Shown one piece after another: positions 1 to 7,858 of a stretch of DNA of 64,000 nt. Under the pieces are notes generated by a model that worked only from the letters and a program-made list of their open reading frames with translations, was not told where the DNA came from and ran no database searches. How positions within the stretch are numbered: position 1 is the stretch's first letter; every line of letters begins with the position of its first letter. Source of the DNA: Sphingomonadaceae bacterium (GTDB lineage: Bacteria > Pseudomonadota > Alphaproteobacteria > Sphingomonadales > Sphingomonadaceae); the NCBI GenBank assembly GCA_025359425.1, contig JANYGC010000005.1:1-64000 (forward strand), read 5' to 3'. The position numbers were made by a program, and so were the translations under genes.

Positions 1-2
1 AG

Positions 3-23
3 CCCCTCCCCGATGGGGAGGGG
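3..23. repeat. short GC hairpin at window edge
   Basis: Nine-base arms CCCCTCCCC and GGGGAGGGG surround a 3-nt loop. It lies just downstream of the stop of the minus-strand gene at 57. It may act as a transcription terminator for that gene, but no T-run follows, so it may equally be one of the G/C palindromes scattered in this genome (compare 41911-42055). Confidence 0.5.
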
Positions 24-56
24 GACTATGTCGGCGATTCAGTCAATTCCGAAGCG

Positions 57-491
57 CTAAGCCATCGCCCAGAACACCGCGCCCATCACGAGGTAAGCGA
101 GCAGGAAGGCCGCGCTGTCACGCCCGATTGCACGTGCGCTGACACCGTCACGAGTTTGCACAATCCACAGCGCCGGAATCACAATCGCGAGCGCGAGACC
201 GGCCGACTGCATCGCGTACAGCTGCGGCTTTTCCACCAGCTTGTCGGCTCCGATCCGGGCGAGCGCGTGGCCAAGCATGGCGGCAGGGACGATCTGAAGT
301 AGACAGATCCAATCGCCGCGCCCCCTGCCCTGCCTCCGCCCAACGAGCCACAGCACCGCCGCCGCGAGCACTGCGGCAATGACTACTGCAGCCCAGTTGA
401 TCGGATCCATCACATCGCTGTAGGGTGCATGAAATCCAACGGTTGCCTCACCCCCGCCGTCAGAACCATAGGGATCGAAAGGCCCGCTCAC
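57..491 (-). CDS. small DUF1761-like membrane protein
   Basis: The product is 144 residues from a GTG start, with about four hydrophobic segments. The membrane part begins at Met28 (MDPINWAAVV) and ends in LAYLVMGAVFWAMA, which resembles the end of the DUF1761 protein encoded next to it (MGAVFGALV). I infer a diverged tandem paralogue in the inner membrane; no biochemical function is known for the family. The start is uncertain. GTG at 491 has a poor GGAACAG upstream, while ATG at 410 fits the family length better but has no ribosome site. Family assignment is moderate because similarity is confined to both ends. Confidence 0.55.
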   Translation of the reverse strand: MSGPFDPYGSDGGGEATVGFHAPYSDVMDPINWAAVVIAAVLAAAVLWLVGRRQGRGRGDWICLLQIVPAAMLGHALARIGADKLVEKPQLYAMQSAGLALAIVIPALWIVQTRDGVSARAIGRDSAAFLLAYLVMGAVFWAMA

Positions 492-622
492 TGGAACTGT
501 TCCACATAACGGGGATATACGTTCTTCGTCTGGCTTCGGCGCACTATTTCGCGAGTGAAATGGATCATATTGGGCTCTCTGGTGTTCGTGTTTCGAGGCG
601 TAATTTCGTCCAACATCCTAGC

Positions 623-1027
623 TCAAACCAGCGCGCCGAACACCGCGCCCATGGCGGTGTAGACAACGGTCCAGTAGCCGCCATCGATCAGGAACAGCTT
701 GAGCGAGTTGCGCGCGAACAGGTAGTTCACCCCGATCGAGGTGGCGACGAAGCCCAGTCCGACTCCGAAACCGATCATCGCCGAAATGTGCAGGCCCGGG
801 TGCTGATACGTCGTCATGACATGCGCCAGGATGAACGCGGCGACCAGATTGAGCACGAAAGTCAGCCCGAAGATCCTGCCCATGTTGGCGCTCTTCATCG
901 CCTCGTCCGACAGCCCGCTTTCGGCCTGCCATGCCTTGCCCAGCAGCGGCCCGTACCACAGTCCGCCGATCACAAATCCCGCCAATGCGGCGCCGAGCAC
1001 CGCGATCCAGTTCGTTTCCCACATCAT
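623..1027 (-). CDS. DUF1761 family membrane protein
   Basis: The product is 134 residues with four predicted transmembrane helices. The N-terminal NWIAVLGAALAGFVIGGLWY and GPLLGKAW motifs, the RIFGLTFVLNLVAAF segment, the VNYLFARNSLKLFLID segment and the terminal YTAMGAVFG are typical of DUF1761. The start was chosen at the first of two consecutive ATG codons because GGGGGAG lies 5-8 nt upstream. The function of the family is unknown. The gene's upstream region is interrupted 108 bp away by the left end of the insertion sequence at 1136, so its native promoter may be displaced. Confidence 0.8.
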   Translation of the reverse strand: MMWETNWIAVLGAALAGFVIGGLWYGPLLGKAWQAESGLSDEAMKSANMGRIFGLTFVLNLVAAFILAHVMTTYQHPGLHISAMIGFGVGLGFVATSIGVNYLFARNSLKLFLIDGGYWTVVYTAMGAVFGALV

Positions 1028-1127
1028 GTTTCTCCCCCAAGAACCAGCGACCCGGCGGCAATGAGCCACGACCGGCACAAGTTGGCAACAGCCATTCGAC
1101 CAGCTGCACACAAGCGCGATCATGCCG

Positions 1128-1154
1128 CTGATTTCGGTAGTGGGTCAGTTTGAA
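1128..1154. repeat. target duplication plus left inverted repeat of the IS
   Basis: CTGATTTC (1128-1135) is the duplicated target. GGTAGTGGGTCAGTTTGAA (1136-1154) is the left terminal repeat; the ends diverge directly after the nineteenth base. Confidence 0.95.
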
Positions 1155-1390
1155 TCTTTGCGCGCAAACATGTGGTAGGCGCCAAAAATGGTCACCGCTA
1201 TGAAGGTTGCTAACAGGTAGCGCGCCTCAACCCAATCATGCAGCACAGACCAAAACTCATATGCGCTGCTTGGTGAGTAACTGCTGTAATAAGGTTCAGT
1301 AGCCTCGATTATACTTTTGCCAGAAGTCCAAAGTATTAAGCTGGCTCCTAAGCCTATGAATGTGAGTTTACGTGGCCAATTCTTTATCAT
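1145..1390 (-). CDS. small membrane passenger protein of the IS
   Basis: The product is 81 residues with two hydrophobic segments (about residues 9-23 and 58-74) separated by a Ser/Tyr-rich loop. I do not recognise the family. Its ATG overlaps the transposase stop in an ATGA junction and has GAGGAG upstream, so translation is probably coupled to the transposase. Codon use is clearly richer in A/T than in the chromosomal neighbours, which fits foreign origin. The last codons lie within a few bases of the left inverted repeat. It could be a transport or regulatory accessory of the element, but nothing in the sequence decides. Confidence 0.6.
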   Translation of the reverse strand: MIKNWPRKLTFIGLGASLILWTSGKSIIEATEPYYSSYSPSSAYEFWSVLHDWVEARYLLATFIAVTIFGAYHMFARKDSN

Positions 1391-2259
1391 ACGTCGCTCC
1401 TCTTTTTGTAAGGTCCGCGCTTTTTAGCAGGGGCTTCCACCGCTTCGACTAGCTTCACTATATCGCCGATCTCCCACAGCGTATCGCTCACGCCAGCAGC
1501 CATCGCGGGCGACATGCGGGTTTTGCCGTGGATGCGGACGAAGTTGTAATACATCATGTGGAGCGCCACGGCGTAGGCGTGGTTCTCAACCTTCTTTGAG
1601 AAGCCATTCGTGAGGCGCGTGAAGCGGCGCATGTGCATCCGCATTGTGAGGTTGTTCCGCTCGACGTAGCTGGTCGAAATGAAGCCAATGTCGGGGCGTC
1701 CTCGAACGCGGCGTTTTGCGGCCCCGATGCATTCCGGGGGGCTGTAACGGCCAGTCGGCGTTTGCCCGTAGGCCTTAATCAGCTGCGCGAAGTCGATATC
1801 GTCGCCGAATGCATCCTCAACTGCGCCGATGTAGGCGTTAAGGCCGTCAGCGGTAAGCTGGACGCGGTTGGCGAGACGGTCGGCCAGGTCCTGAATAAAC
1901 TCCACGGCATATTCAGCATCGCGACCACCAACGAGGTAGGAAACGATCATCTTGCTATCGGCGTCGATAGCGGTCCACGTCCACGTATCGCCAGCGCCTT
2001 CCGGGGCGGCTTTTGCCAACGCGACGTTCTTTTGCTTGGCGTAGGTGAAGCTCCAGATTTCATCGACCTCGATACGCTTCGCTTTCACATCGCGCACGTT
2101 AGCATCGTGATAGGCCATACAAGCCCGTCCGGTGTCTGCAAGCAAACGAACCACGGTGTTCTTGCCCACGCCGAGGATGCGAGTGATCGCACGGATGCTG
2201 CTTCCCTCGCACAGCATGTGGATGACTTGGGCGCGTTGTGTGGGGGAGAGCCTGTTCAT
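1387..2259 (-). CDS. IS1-family DDE transposase
   Basis: The product is 290 residues. The N-terminal helix-turn-helix (RAQVIHMLCEGSSIRAITRI, then a GVGKNTVVRLL recognition helix) is followed by a DDE nuclease core. The acidic residues are in VDEIWSF, LTADGLNAY and SYVERNNLTMR, and the RFTRLTNGFSKK motif after the last one is typical of IS1-related transposases. It would excise or copy and insert the element at its 19-bp ends. The ATG at 2259 was chosen over the upstream TTG at 2298 because the HTH begins directly after it. The frame is intact, with no IS1-type A-run frameshift signal needed, so the element may be active. It ends in a basic tail (AKKRGPYKKRSDV). Confidence 0.92.
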   Translation of the reverse strand: MNRLSPTQRAQVIHMLCEGSSIRAITRILGVGKNTVVRLLADTGRACMAYHDANVRDVKAKRIEVDEIWSFTYAKQKNVALAKAAPEGAGDTWTWTAIDADSKMIVSYLVGGRDAEYAVEFIQDLADRLANRVQLTADGLNAYIGAVEDAFGDDIDFAQLIKAYGQTPTGRYSPPECIGAAKRRVRGRPDIGFISTSYVERNNLTMRMHMRRFTRLTNGFSKKVENHAYAVALHMMYYNFVRIHGKTRMSPAMAAGVSDTLWEIGDIVKLVEAVEAPAKKRGPYKKRSDV

Positions 2260-2296
2260 GTATCCGTGATAGACCTGTATCCATGTCCAGTCAAGC

Positions 2297-2316
2297 AAAA
2301 AAGTTCGTTTGAACTT
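2297..2316 (-). terminator. possible rho-independent terminator between tRNA-like locus and transposase
   Basis: On the minus strand AAGTTC, loop AAAC, GAACTT is followed by TTTT. The stem is only six AT-rich pairs, so it is a weak candidate. It would insulate the transposase from transcripts that come from the right half of the IS. Confidence 0.35.
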
Positions 2317-2382
2317 CCGCTAATGTTGACAAAGGTCCGTTTGAGCCTATTTAGGATGGGCGGCGAGAGACCTTAGTTCGTG

Positions 2383-2454
2383 AGCGGACGACGGGATTCG
2401 AACCCGCAATGGCTGACTGGGAAGAAAGCTGTTTTGCCGTTAAACTACGTCCGC
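2383..2454 (-). tRNA. degenerate tRNA-Gly-like sequence inside the IS
   Basis: The 72-nt sequence has a perfect 7-bp acceptor stem (GCGGACG with CGTCCGC), a D arm GTTT/AAAC with GG in the loop, a T arm GCGGG TTCGAAT CCCGT, and discriminator U73 as in bacterial tRNA-Gly. The loop region TTTCTTCCCAG offers a glycine anticodon, UCC or CCC depending on the register. The anticodon stem does not close: in the normal register only one wobble pair forms, and three pairs form with a one-base shift. CCA is not encoded. It may be a decayed or specialised glycine tRNA picked up by the mobile element, or a tRNA mimic. A functional chromosomal role is unlikely. Confidence 0.6.
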
Positions 2455-2469
2455 GTGGTGAGATGGTGA

Positions 2470-2503
2470 GGGCCGGGGTGAGGTTACCGCCTCTTCCCGG
2501 CCC
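2470..2503 (-). terminator. GC hairpin after the HTH-like passenger gene
   Basis: GGGCCGGG pairs with CCCGGCCC, and an inner GAGG/CCTC stem continues it. It sits just beyond the stop of the minus-strand gene that ends at 2510 and just before the tRNA-like sequence. There is no T-run, so it could terminate weakly or define the tRNA-like 5' side. Confidence 0.35.
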
Positions 2504-2509
2504 CCGTTT

Positions 2510-2995
2510 CTACTTTAGCATCTCGTCGATAAGCGCCTCCCTCTTAGGTTGAAGAAACCAGTCAACGCCTTCTCGGCGGACCTTACCCGCTTTGCTAAGC
2601 CGGTAGAGGCTCATACCAGGCGTTTTCTCATGGACAGCACGCCCTATGCGCTCTTGAATGATCCGGCGAAAGTCAGCGGAGCGGAGTGGCTTCGGGTAGG
2701 TCTCGCTAAGCGCTTCAAGGATTATATCGGCAGCACTAGGCGAACTCCCCTGAACCGCAGGGCTGATCGGCGCTTCTTCCGTGGGGGTGAGTTCGAATGG
2801 CATCAGATCAATGCCAAGCGTGCGAGCTGCGGCCTTAATCTCGGCGGCCCGTTCTGACGCATGGTCGCGCCGCTCTTCGAGGATGCGCGCCTGATCGTCG
2901 CAATCCTTTATCGTCTGGACGCATGTATCAAGCTGGCCGCGCAATTCGTCCGCTGCGGCCTGCTTCCAGTCGTTGTGCGATATCGTAACCGTCAC
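2510..2995 (-). CDS. IS passenger protein, coiled coil plus winged-helix-like domain
   Basis: The product is about 161 residues. The N-terminal half (residues 10-60) is a charged helix or coiled coil (EERRDHASERAAEIKAAART). The C-terminal half (about 85-150: AADIILEALSETYPKPLRS, then FRRIIQERIG and YRLSKAGKVRREGVDWFL) has the helix-helix-wing pattern of small DNA-binding domains. I infer a regulator or DNA-binding accessory of the element; no named family is recognised. GTG at 2995 was chosen because GGGAGG lies six bases upstream; the ATG at 3001 would abut that site directly. Confidence 0.6.
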   Translation of the reverse strand: MTVTISHNDWKQAAADELRGQLDTCVQTIKDCDDQARILEERRDHASERAAEIKAAARTLGIDLMPFELTPTEEAPISPAVQGSSPSAADIILEALSETYPKPLRSADFRRIIQERIGRAVHEKTPGMSLYRLSKAGKVRREGVDWFLQPKREALIDEMLK

Positions 2996-3064
2996 GGCCA
3001 TCCTCCCGAAATCAACTATCGAGAAGGAGATAGGGCCAAACGTTACAGGTTACAACCCCTACGA

Positions 3065-3310
3065 CTACCCTGCCGATTGATTCTTTTGCCAGCGCTTTTG
3101 AGCCGCTGCCGTAGCGATGGCGCTACGCTCCTCGCTCGACAGCTTGTTTGCCCGCGCCACCCCGCCCTTTAACCCACCCTTGCGCCCAAGAGATACAGCG
3201 GCGGGGTCTTTCCCATCATCAACTGTGTCGGGAACCGCCCCGCTGGCAATATCTGTTATCAGCTTAGCGAGTTGGTTCGGGTCGCGCGGGCGGGGGGTGC
3301 GTTTTTCCAT
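3065..3310 (-). CDS. KGG-motif small basic passenger protein
   Basis: The product is 81 residues. The C-terminal half carries SLGRKGGLKGGVARANKLS followed by SAIATAAAQKRW, a motif widespread in small basic proteins of plasmids, phages and insertion elements. The N-terminus is a Pro/Arg-rich tail and a short helix. The function is unknown; nucleic-acid binding is plausible from the charge. It is the last gene before the right inverted repeat, and no clear ribosome site precedes its ATG. Confidence 0.6.
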   Translation of the reverse strand: MEKRTPRPRDPNQLAKLITDIASGAVPDTVDDGKDPAAVSLGRKGGLKGGVARANKLSSEERSAIATAAAQKRWQKNQSAG

Positions 3311-3363
3311 GTAGCCGCTATAGCGCAGATCGCAGCGAAGCGGCAGACCTCACGCGCAGCCTT

Positions 3364-3390
3364 TTCAAACTGACCCACTACCCTGATTTC
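3364..3390. repeat. right inverted repeat of the IS plus target duplication
   Basis: 3364-3382 is the exact reverse complement of the left 19-bp end; 3383-3390 is the second copy of CTGATTTC. Confidence 0.95.
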
Positions 3391-3413
3391 GCCGCAGGTG
3401 ACGAGCGCGACAA

Positions 3414-4835
3414 ATGCGCCTATGCGCCGCGCCGATGACCTTAGAGATTTCCCGCCCCCGCATTCCCGAACTGCGTTCGATCCCCGATGCCAAGCGCATC
3501 GGCATGGTCAGCCTTGGCTGCCCCAAGGCGCTGGTCGACAGCGAACGGATCCTGACCCGGCTGCGCGCCGATGGCTATGCGATGAGCCCCGACTATGCCG
3601 GGGCCGACGTGGTGCTGGTCAACACCTGCGGCTTCCTCGATTCGGCCAAGGAGGAGAGCCTCGCCGCGATCGGTGAGGCGATTGCCGAAAACGGCCGGGT
3701 GATCGTGACCGGCTGCATGGGCAGCGAAGCCGACCTGATCCGTGCGAAGTTCCCCTCGGTGCTCGCGGTCACCGGGGCGCATCAATACGAGGCGGTGGTC
3801 GAGGCGGTGCACGCAGCCGCTCCGCCCAGCCAGGGTCCGTTCGTCGACCTGATCCCGCAGCCTGACATCAAGCTGACCCCGCGCCACTACAGCTACCTCA
3901 AGATTTCCGAGGGCTGCAACCACGCCTGTTCGTTCTGCATCATCCCGAGCCTGCGCGGCAAGCTCGCCAGCCGCCGGATCGACGCGGTGCTGCGCGAGGC
4001 GGAGAAGCTGGTCGCGGCGGGCACGCGTGAGCTGCTGGTGATCAGCCAGGACACCTCGGCTTACGGGGTCGATGTGCGGCACGAGGAGCGGTTGTGGAAG
4101 GGCAATCCGGTGCGCACCCACATGACCGACCTCGCGCGCGAACTGGGGGCCTTGCGCACCCCAGACGGCCACACACCGTGGGTGCGGCTGCATTACGTTT
4201 ACCCCTACCCGCACGTCGACGCGGTGATCCCGCTGATGGCGGAGGGACTGATTACGCCCTACCTCGACATCCCGTTCCAGCACGCCGCGCCGTCGGTGCT
4301 GAAGGCGATGAAACGTCCGGCCAACGAAGCCAAAGTGCTCGAACGGCTGCGCTCATGGCGCGAGATTTGCCCTGATATCACGGTGCGCTCGAGTTTCGTG
4401 GTCGGCTTCCCCGGCGAGACCGAGGCCGATTTCCAGTACCTGCTCGACTGGCTCGATGAAGCCCAGCTCGACCGGGTCGGCGCGTTCCGGTTCGAGCCGG
4501 TCGAAGGCGCTGCGGCCAACCACCTGCCCGGCGCGGTGCCGGAGGAGGTCAAGGAAGAGCGCTACGCCCGGATCATGGAGAAAACCGAGGCGATCAGCGC
4601 GGCGAAGCTGGCCGCCAAGGTCGGCCGCACGGTCCAGGTGATCGTCGATGAAGTGGGCGAGGCGGACGAAGACGGCGACATCGGCGCCACCGCGCGGAGC
4701 CAGGCCGATGCGCCCGAAATCGACGGTGCGGTCTATCTGCGCAACGTACCTGCCAGCCTCAAGCCGGGCGATTTCGCCACGGTGCTGGTCGAAGACGCCG
4801 ATGCCCACGACCTGTTCGGGGTGATTGCGGAGTAA
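3414..4835 (+). CDS. rimO: ribosomal protein uS12 methylthiotransferase RimO
   Basis: RimO is a radical-SAM enzyme that adds a methylthio group to an aspartate of ribosomal protein S12. The order is an N-terminal MTTase domain ([24 protein letters not shown] and VTGCMG supply its cluster cysteines), the radical-SAM motif CNHACSFC (Cys168, 172, 175) and a C-terminal TRAM domain (about 400-470). The 473 residues are slightly above the usual 430-450 because of the N-terminus. The first ATG has AGGTGA 12 nt upstream, and an ATG at 3435 is an alternative. The gene begins only 24-45 bp from the IS target duplication, so its promoter is probably new or supplied by the element. Confidence 0.95.
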   Translation: MRLCAAPMTLEISRPRIPELRSIPDAKRIGMVSLGCPKALVDSERILTRLRADGYAMSPDYAGADVVLVNTCGFLDSAKEESLAAIGEAIAENGRVIVTGCMGSEADLIRAKFPSVLAVTGAHQYEAVVEAVHAAAPPSQGPFVDLIPQPDIKLTPRHYSYLKISEGCNHACSFCIIPSLRGKLASRRIDAVLREAEKLVAAGTRELLVISQDTSAYGVDVRHEERLWKGNPVRTHMTDLARELGALRTPDGHTPWVRLHYVYPYPHVDAVIPLMAEGLITPYLDIPFQHAAPSVLKAMKRPANEAKVLERLRSWREICPDITVRSSFVVGFPGETEADFQYLLDWLDEAQLDRVGAFRFEPVEGAAANHLPGAVPEEVKEERYARIMEKTEAISAAKLAAKVGRTVQVIVDEVGEADEDGDIGATARSQADAPEIDGAVYLRNVPASLKPGDFATVLVEDADAHDLFGVIAE

Positions 4836-4867
4836 TCATATCTGTCTCCGTGGTGGCGATTGATTGG

Positions 4868-6031
4868 TTACAAAGAGCTCGCCGCCGCTGCCGCGCTGGC
4901 CCAGGCCCACTGGAAATTGTACCCACCGAGCCAGCCGGTAACGTCGACCGCCTCGCCAATCGCATAGAGCCCCGGCACGCGCCGCGCTGCCATCGTCTGC
5001 GATGACAGCTCGGCAGTGCTGATCCCGCCGACGGTGACTTCGGCCTTGGCAAAGCCCTCGCTGCCGTTGGGGTGGAATTGCCAGCCCCGCAGTGCAGCTT
5101 CGGCAGCGCCCAGCGCCTTGTCGCCGAACTGGCCCAGCTCACCGTCGATGCCAAGCCGTTCGGTCAGCACCGTTGCCAGGCGCTCGGACAGCGTTTCGGC
5201 GAGCAGCTTACGGACCAGTTGACGCGGCGCGGCGCGTTTGGCGGCACTGAGCCAGCCGGCGGGCTGCGCGGGCAGGAAATCGATGCCGACCGGCTCGCCG
5301 CGCCGCCAGTATGACGACACCTGCAGGATCGCCGGACCCGACAACCCGCGATGGGTGAACAGCGCCGCTTCGGCGAACGCCGCCTTGCCGCACTTTGCCA
5401 GCACCGGCGCGGAAACGCCCGACAACTCGCGGAACAGCACCTCGTCGCCGCCCAAGGTCAGCGGCACCAGCGCGGGGCGCGGCTCGACCACTTTGAGTCC
5501 GAACTGGCGCGCAAGATCGTAGGCCAGCCCGCTCGCGCCGAGTTTGGGGATCGATGGCCCGCCGGTGGCAATGACCAACGCTGGAGCGCTCGCCCCGGCG
5601 ACGTGAAACAACCCGCCGCGGTGCTCGACCGGCCCTGCATCCGCGCCGAACTGCAGCGTCACCCCGCCCTTGGCGCATTTGGCCAGCAGCAAGTCGACCA
5701 CCTGCCGCGCCGAGCCATCGCAGAACAGCTGACCGAGTGTCTTTTCGTGCCACGCGATCCCGTAAGCTTCGATCAACGCGATGAAGTCCTGCGGGGTAAA
5801 CCGGCTCAGCGCCGACTTGGCGAAGTGCGGATTGGCCGAGAGGAACCGCTCGGGGACGGTGTTCAGGTTGGTGAAATTGCACCGCCCGCCGCCCGAAATC
5901 AGGATCTTGCGGCCCGGCTCGGCGTTGTGATCGAGCAGCAGCACGCGCTTGCCCCGCTGCCCGGCAAGCGCGGCGCAGAACATCCCCGCCGCGCCTGCGC
6001 CAAGGATGATGGCGTCGTACTGGTCGCTCAC
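4868..6031 (-). CDS. HI0933/BaiN-type flavoprotein oxidoreductase
   Basis: The product is 387 residues. It has an N-terminal FAD-binding Rossmann motif (IILGAGAAGMFCAALAG), the family hallmark GRKILISGGGRCNFTN near residue 50, and a C-terminal second FAD loop (GLYAIGEAVDVTGWLGGYN). The HI0933/BaiN family includes NAD(P)H-dependent flavoproteins of poorly defined substrate. The GTG start at 6031 was chosen because GGGAGGTGG lies 4-12 nt upstream; the longer open frame would translate a palindromic repeat. It converges with rimO and lies in tandem with another FAD protein at 6156. Confidence 0.85.
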   Translation of the reverse strand: MSDQYDAIILGAGAAGMFCAALAGQRGKRVLLLDHNAEPGRKILISGGGRCNFTNLNTVPERFLSANPHFAKSALSRFTPQDFIALIEAYGIAWHEKTLGQLFCDGSARQVVDLLLAKCAKGGVTLQFGADAGPVEHRGGLFHVAGASAPALVIATGGPSIPKLGASGLAYDLARQFGLKVVEPRPALVPLTLGGDEVLFRELSGVSAPVLAKCGKAAFAEAALFTHRGLSGPAILQVSSYWRRGEPVGIDFLPAQPAGWLSAAKRAAPRQLVRKLLAETLSERLATVLTERLGIDGELGQFGDKALGAAEAALRGWQFHPNGSEGFAKAEVTVGGISTAELSSQTMAARRVPGLYAIGEAVDVTGWLGGYNFQWAWASAAAAASSL

Positions 6032-6050
6032 CCCGCCACCTCCCAAATCT

Positions 6051-6131
6051 TCGTCATTGCGAGCGAAGCGAAGCAATCCAGGGCGTCGGCGCGTGGCGCT
6101 CTGGATTGCTTCGCTTCGCTCGCAATGACGA
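6051..6131. repeat. perfect 31-bp inverted repeat with 19-nt spacer
   Basis: The arms at 6051-6081 and 6101-6131 are exact reverse complements. Each contains ATTGCGAGCGAAGCGAAGCA, and the spacer is 19 nt. It fills most of the gap between two minus-strand flavoprotein genes. Palindromes with this core are a recurrent interspersed repeat in sphingomonads (from memory, not searched). It may form a stable RNA hairpin that protects or ends the upstream transcript. Confidence 0.9.
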
Positions 6132-6155
6132 GGGGAGAAGACCGGGTTTGAGAAC

Positions 6156-7763
6156 TCACCCCGCCACCAGATCGCAGGCCAGCGCTTCGGCCACCTTGAT
6201 CCCGTCAACCGCTGCCGAGAGGATCCCTCCCGCGTAGCCCGCGCCTTCGCCTGCCGGATAGAGCCCGCGGGTGTTGAGGCTCTGGCAATCCGCCCCGCGC
6301 GTGATCCGCACCGGCGACGACGTGCGCGTTTCGACCCCGGTCATCACCACATCGGGATGATCGTAACCAGCCATCTGCCGGCCGAACACCGGCAGCGCCT
6401 CGCGGATCGCGTCGGTGACGAAAGCGGGCAGGCATTCGGACAAGTCGGTCGGCTTGACCCCGGGCTGGTAGCTCGGTTCGATCGAACCGAACGCGTTGGA
6501 GGACCGACTTTTCATAAAATCGCCGGCCGACTGCCCCGGCGCGTGGTAGTTACTCCCGCCCGAAACGTAGGCCAGCGCCTCAAGTTCGCGCTGCAAGGCG
6601 ACCCCGGCCAGCGGGTGCCCGGGAAAGTCGCGCTCGGGTGAAATATCCACCACCAAGCCCGAATTGGCGTTGAATTCGGCGCGTGAGTACTGGCTCATCC
6701 CGTTGGTGACCACGCGGCCCTCCTCGGACGTCGCGGCGACCACGCGCCCGCCCGGACACATGCAGAACGAATAGACCGAGCGGCCATTGCTGGCCTTGTG
6801 CGCCAGCGCATAGCTCGCCGGGCCGAGCAGCGGATTGCCCGCCTCGGCGCCATAGCGAGCGCGGTCGATCCAGCCTTGCGGGTGCTCGATCCGCACCCCG
6901 ATTGCGAACGGCTTGGCCTCGATATGGACGCCATCTTCGTACAGCGCCTCAAACGTGTCGCGCGCCGAATGGCCAATTGCGAGCACCACATGGCGCGCCG
7001 CCAGCCGCTCGCCGGTTGAGAGGTGCAGCGCGGTGATCTGGCCGTCCTCGCGCTCGAACCGCTCGACCCGGGTGCCGAAACGGTATTCGCCGCCGAGCGC
7101 CTCGATCGTCTCGCGCAGGTTGATCACCATGGTGACCAGCCGGAACGTGCCGACATGCGGATGCGCTTCGGTCAGGATTTCGGGCGGCGCTCCAGCCTTG
7201 ACGAATTCGGCCAGCACTTTGCGCCCCAGATGGCGCGGGTCCTTGATCCGCGAATAGAGCTTGCCGTCAGAGAAGGTCCCCGCCCCGCCCTCGCCGAACT
7301 GGGCGTTGCTCTCGGGCTCCAGCACCCCGCGCCGCCACAGCCCCCAGGTGTCTTTGGTCCGTTCGCGCACCGCTTTACCGCGTTCGATGATAATCGGGCG
7401 AAAGCCCATCTGCGCCAGCACCAGCGCGGCGAGCAAGCCGCACGGCCCCGCGCCGATCACCACTGGCCGCGTCCCCGCCCAATCGGCCGGCGCCTGCACC
7501 GGCGGGCGATAGGTGGTATCGGGCGCAGCCCGGACATGCGGATCGCCGGCCAACCGCGCCAATGCAGCAGCTTCGTCAGCCAGTTCGACATCGAACGAAT
7601 AGACCAGCTTGATCGCCCCGCGCTTGCGCGCATCGTTGCCGCGCCGGACCAGCTGATGGCGCAGCACTCCGGCCGGTTCCACCCCGAGCCGCGCGGCAAT
7701 CGCGGGCAGCAGGGCTTCGGGCGAGTGGTCCAGCGGCAGGGCAAGGTCGGACAGGCGCAGCAT
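6156..7763 (-). CDS. FAD-dependent dehydrogenase of the COG2509 type
   Basis: The product is 535 residues. An N-terminal alpha/beta domain (about 1-95) precedes the dinucleotide-binding VIGAGPCGLLAALVLAQ. Further on are an ESNAQFGEGGAGTFSDGKL motif and a C-terminal GLYPAGEGAGYAGGI loop. This arrangement is typical of the uncharacterised FAD-dependent dehydrogenases grouped as COG2509. The substrate is unknown and the location is cytoplasmic. ATG at 7763 begins directly with the conserved LRLSDLALPLD; the ATG at 7778 would add five residues. It is probably co-transcribed with the HI0933-type gene downstream, across the palindrome. Confidence 0.8.
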   Translation of the reverse strand: MLRLSDLALPLDHSPEALLPAIAARLGVEPAGVLRHQLVRRGNDARKRGAIKLVYSFDVELADEAAALARLAGDPHVRAAPDTTYRPPVQAPADWAGTRPVVIGAGPCGLLAALVLAQMGFRPIIIERGKAVRERTKDTWGLWRRGVLEPESNAQFGEGGAGTFSDGKLYSRIKDPRHLGRKVLAEFVKAGAPPEILTEAHPHVGTFRLVTMVINLRETIEALGGEYRFGTRVERFEREDGQITALHLSTGERLAARHVVLAIGHSARDTFEALYEDGVHIEAKPFAIGVRIEHPQGWIDRARYGAEAGNPLLGPASYALAHKASNGRSVYSFCMCPGGRVVAATSEEGRVVTNGMSQYSRAEFNANSGLVVDISPERDFPGHPLAGVALQRELEALAYVSGGSNYHAPGQSAGDFMKSRSSNAFGSIEPSYQPGVKPTDLSECLPAFVTDAIREALPVFGRQMAGYDHPDVVMTGVETRTSSPVRITRGADCQSLNTRGLYPAGEGAGYAGGILSAAVDGIKVAEALACDLVAG

Positions 7764-7858
7764 GATGGCGGCCCCCATAGGCGACCCGGCGCAAACAATC
7801 GACTCTTGCGGTCACCTTCGCTACAATTCCCGTCAATACCGTCCGCCAAGGGGGAGCG

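Larger units (their letters stand above)
1136..3382. mobile_element. complete IS1-family-like insertion sequence with passenger genes
   Basis: The element is 2247 bp. Both ends read GGTAGTGGGTCAGTTTGAA inward, a perfect 19-bp inverted repeat. It is flanked by an exact 8-bp duplication CTGATTTC (1128-1135 and 3383-3390). The ends, the 8-bp duplication and a single-frame DDE transposase fit the IS1 family, whose members make 8-9 bp duplications. It is larger than the classical element of less than 1.2 kb because it holds an 81-residue membrane protein, a tRNA-Gly-like sequence, a 161-residue HTH-like protein and an 81-residue KGG-motif protein. The perfect ends and duplication suggest a recent insertion. 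It landed in the divergent intergenic region between the DUF1761 gene and rimO. Confidence 0.93.

Noticed and set aside
3364-3435. IS end as an outward promoter for rimO
   Set aside because: No TTGACA/TATAAT-like pair with correct spacing could be identified near the right end.
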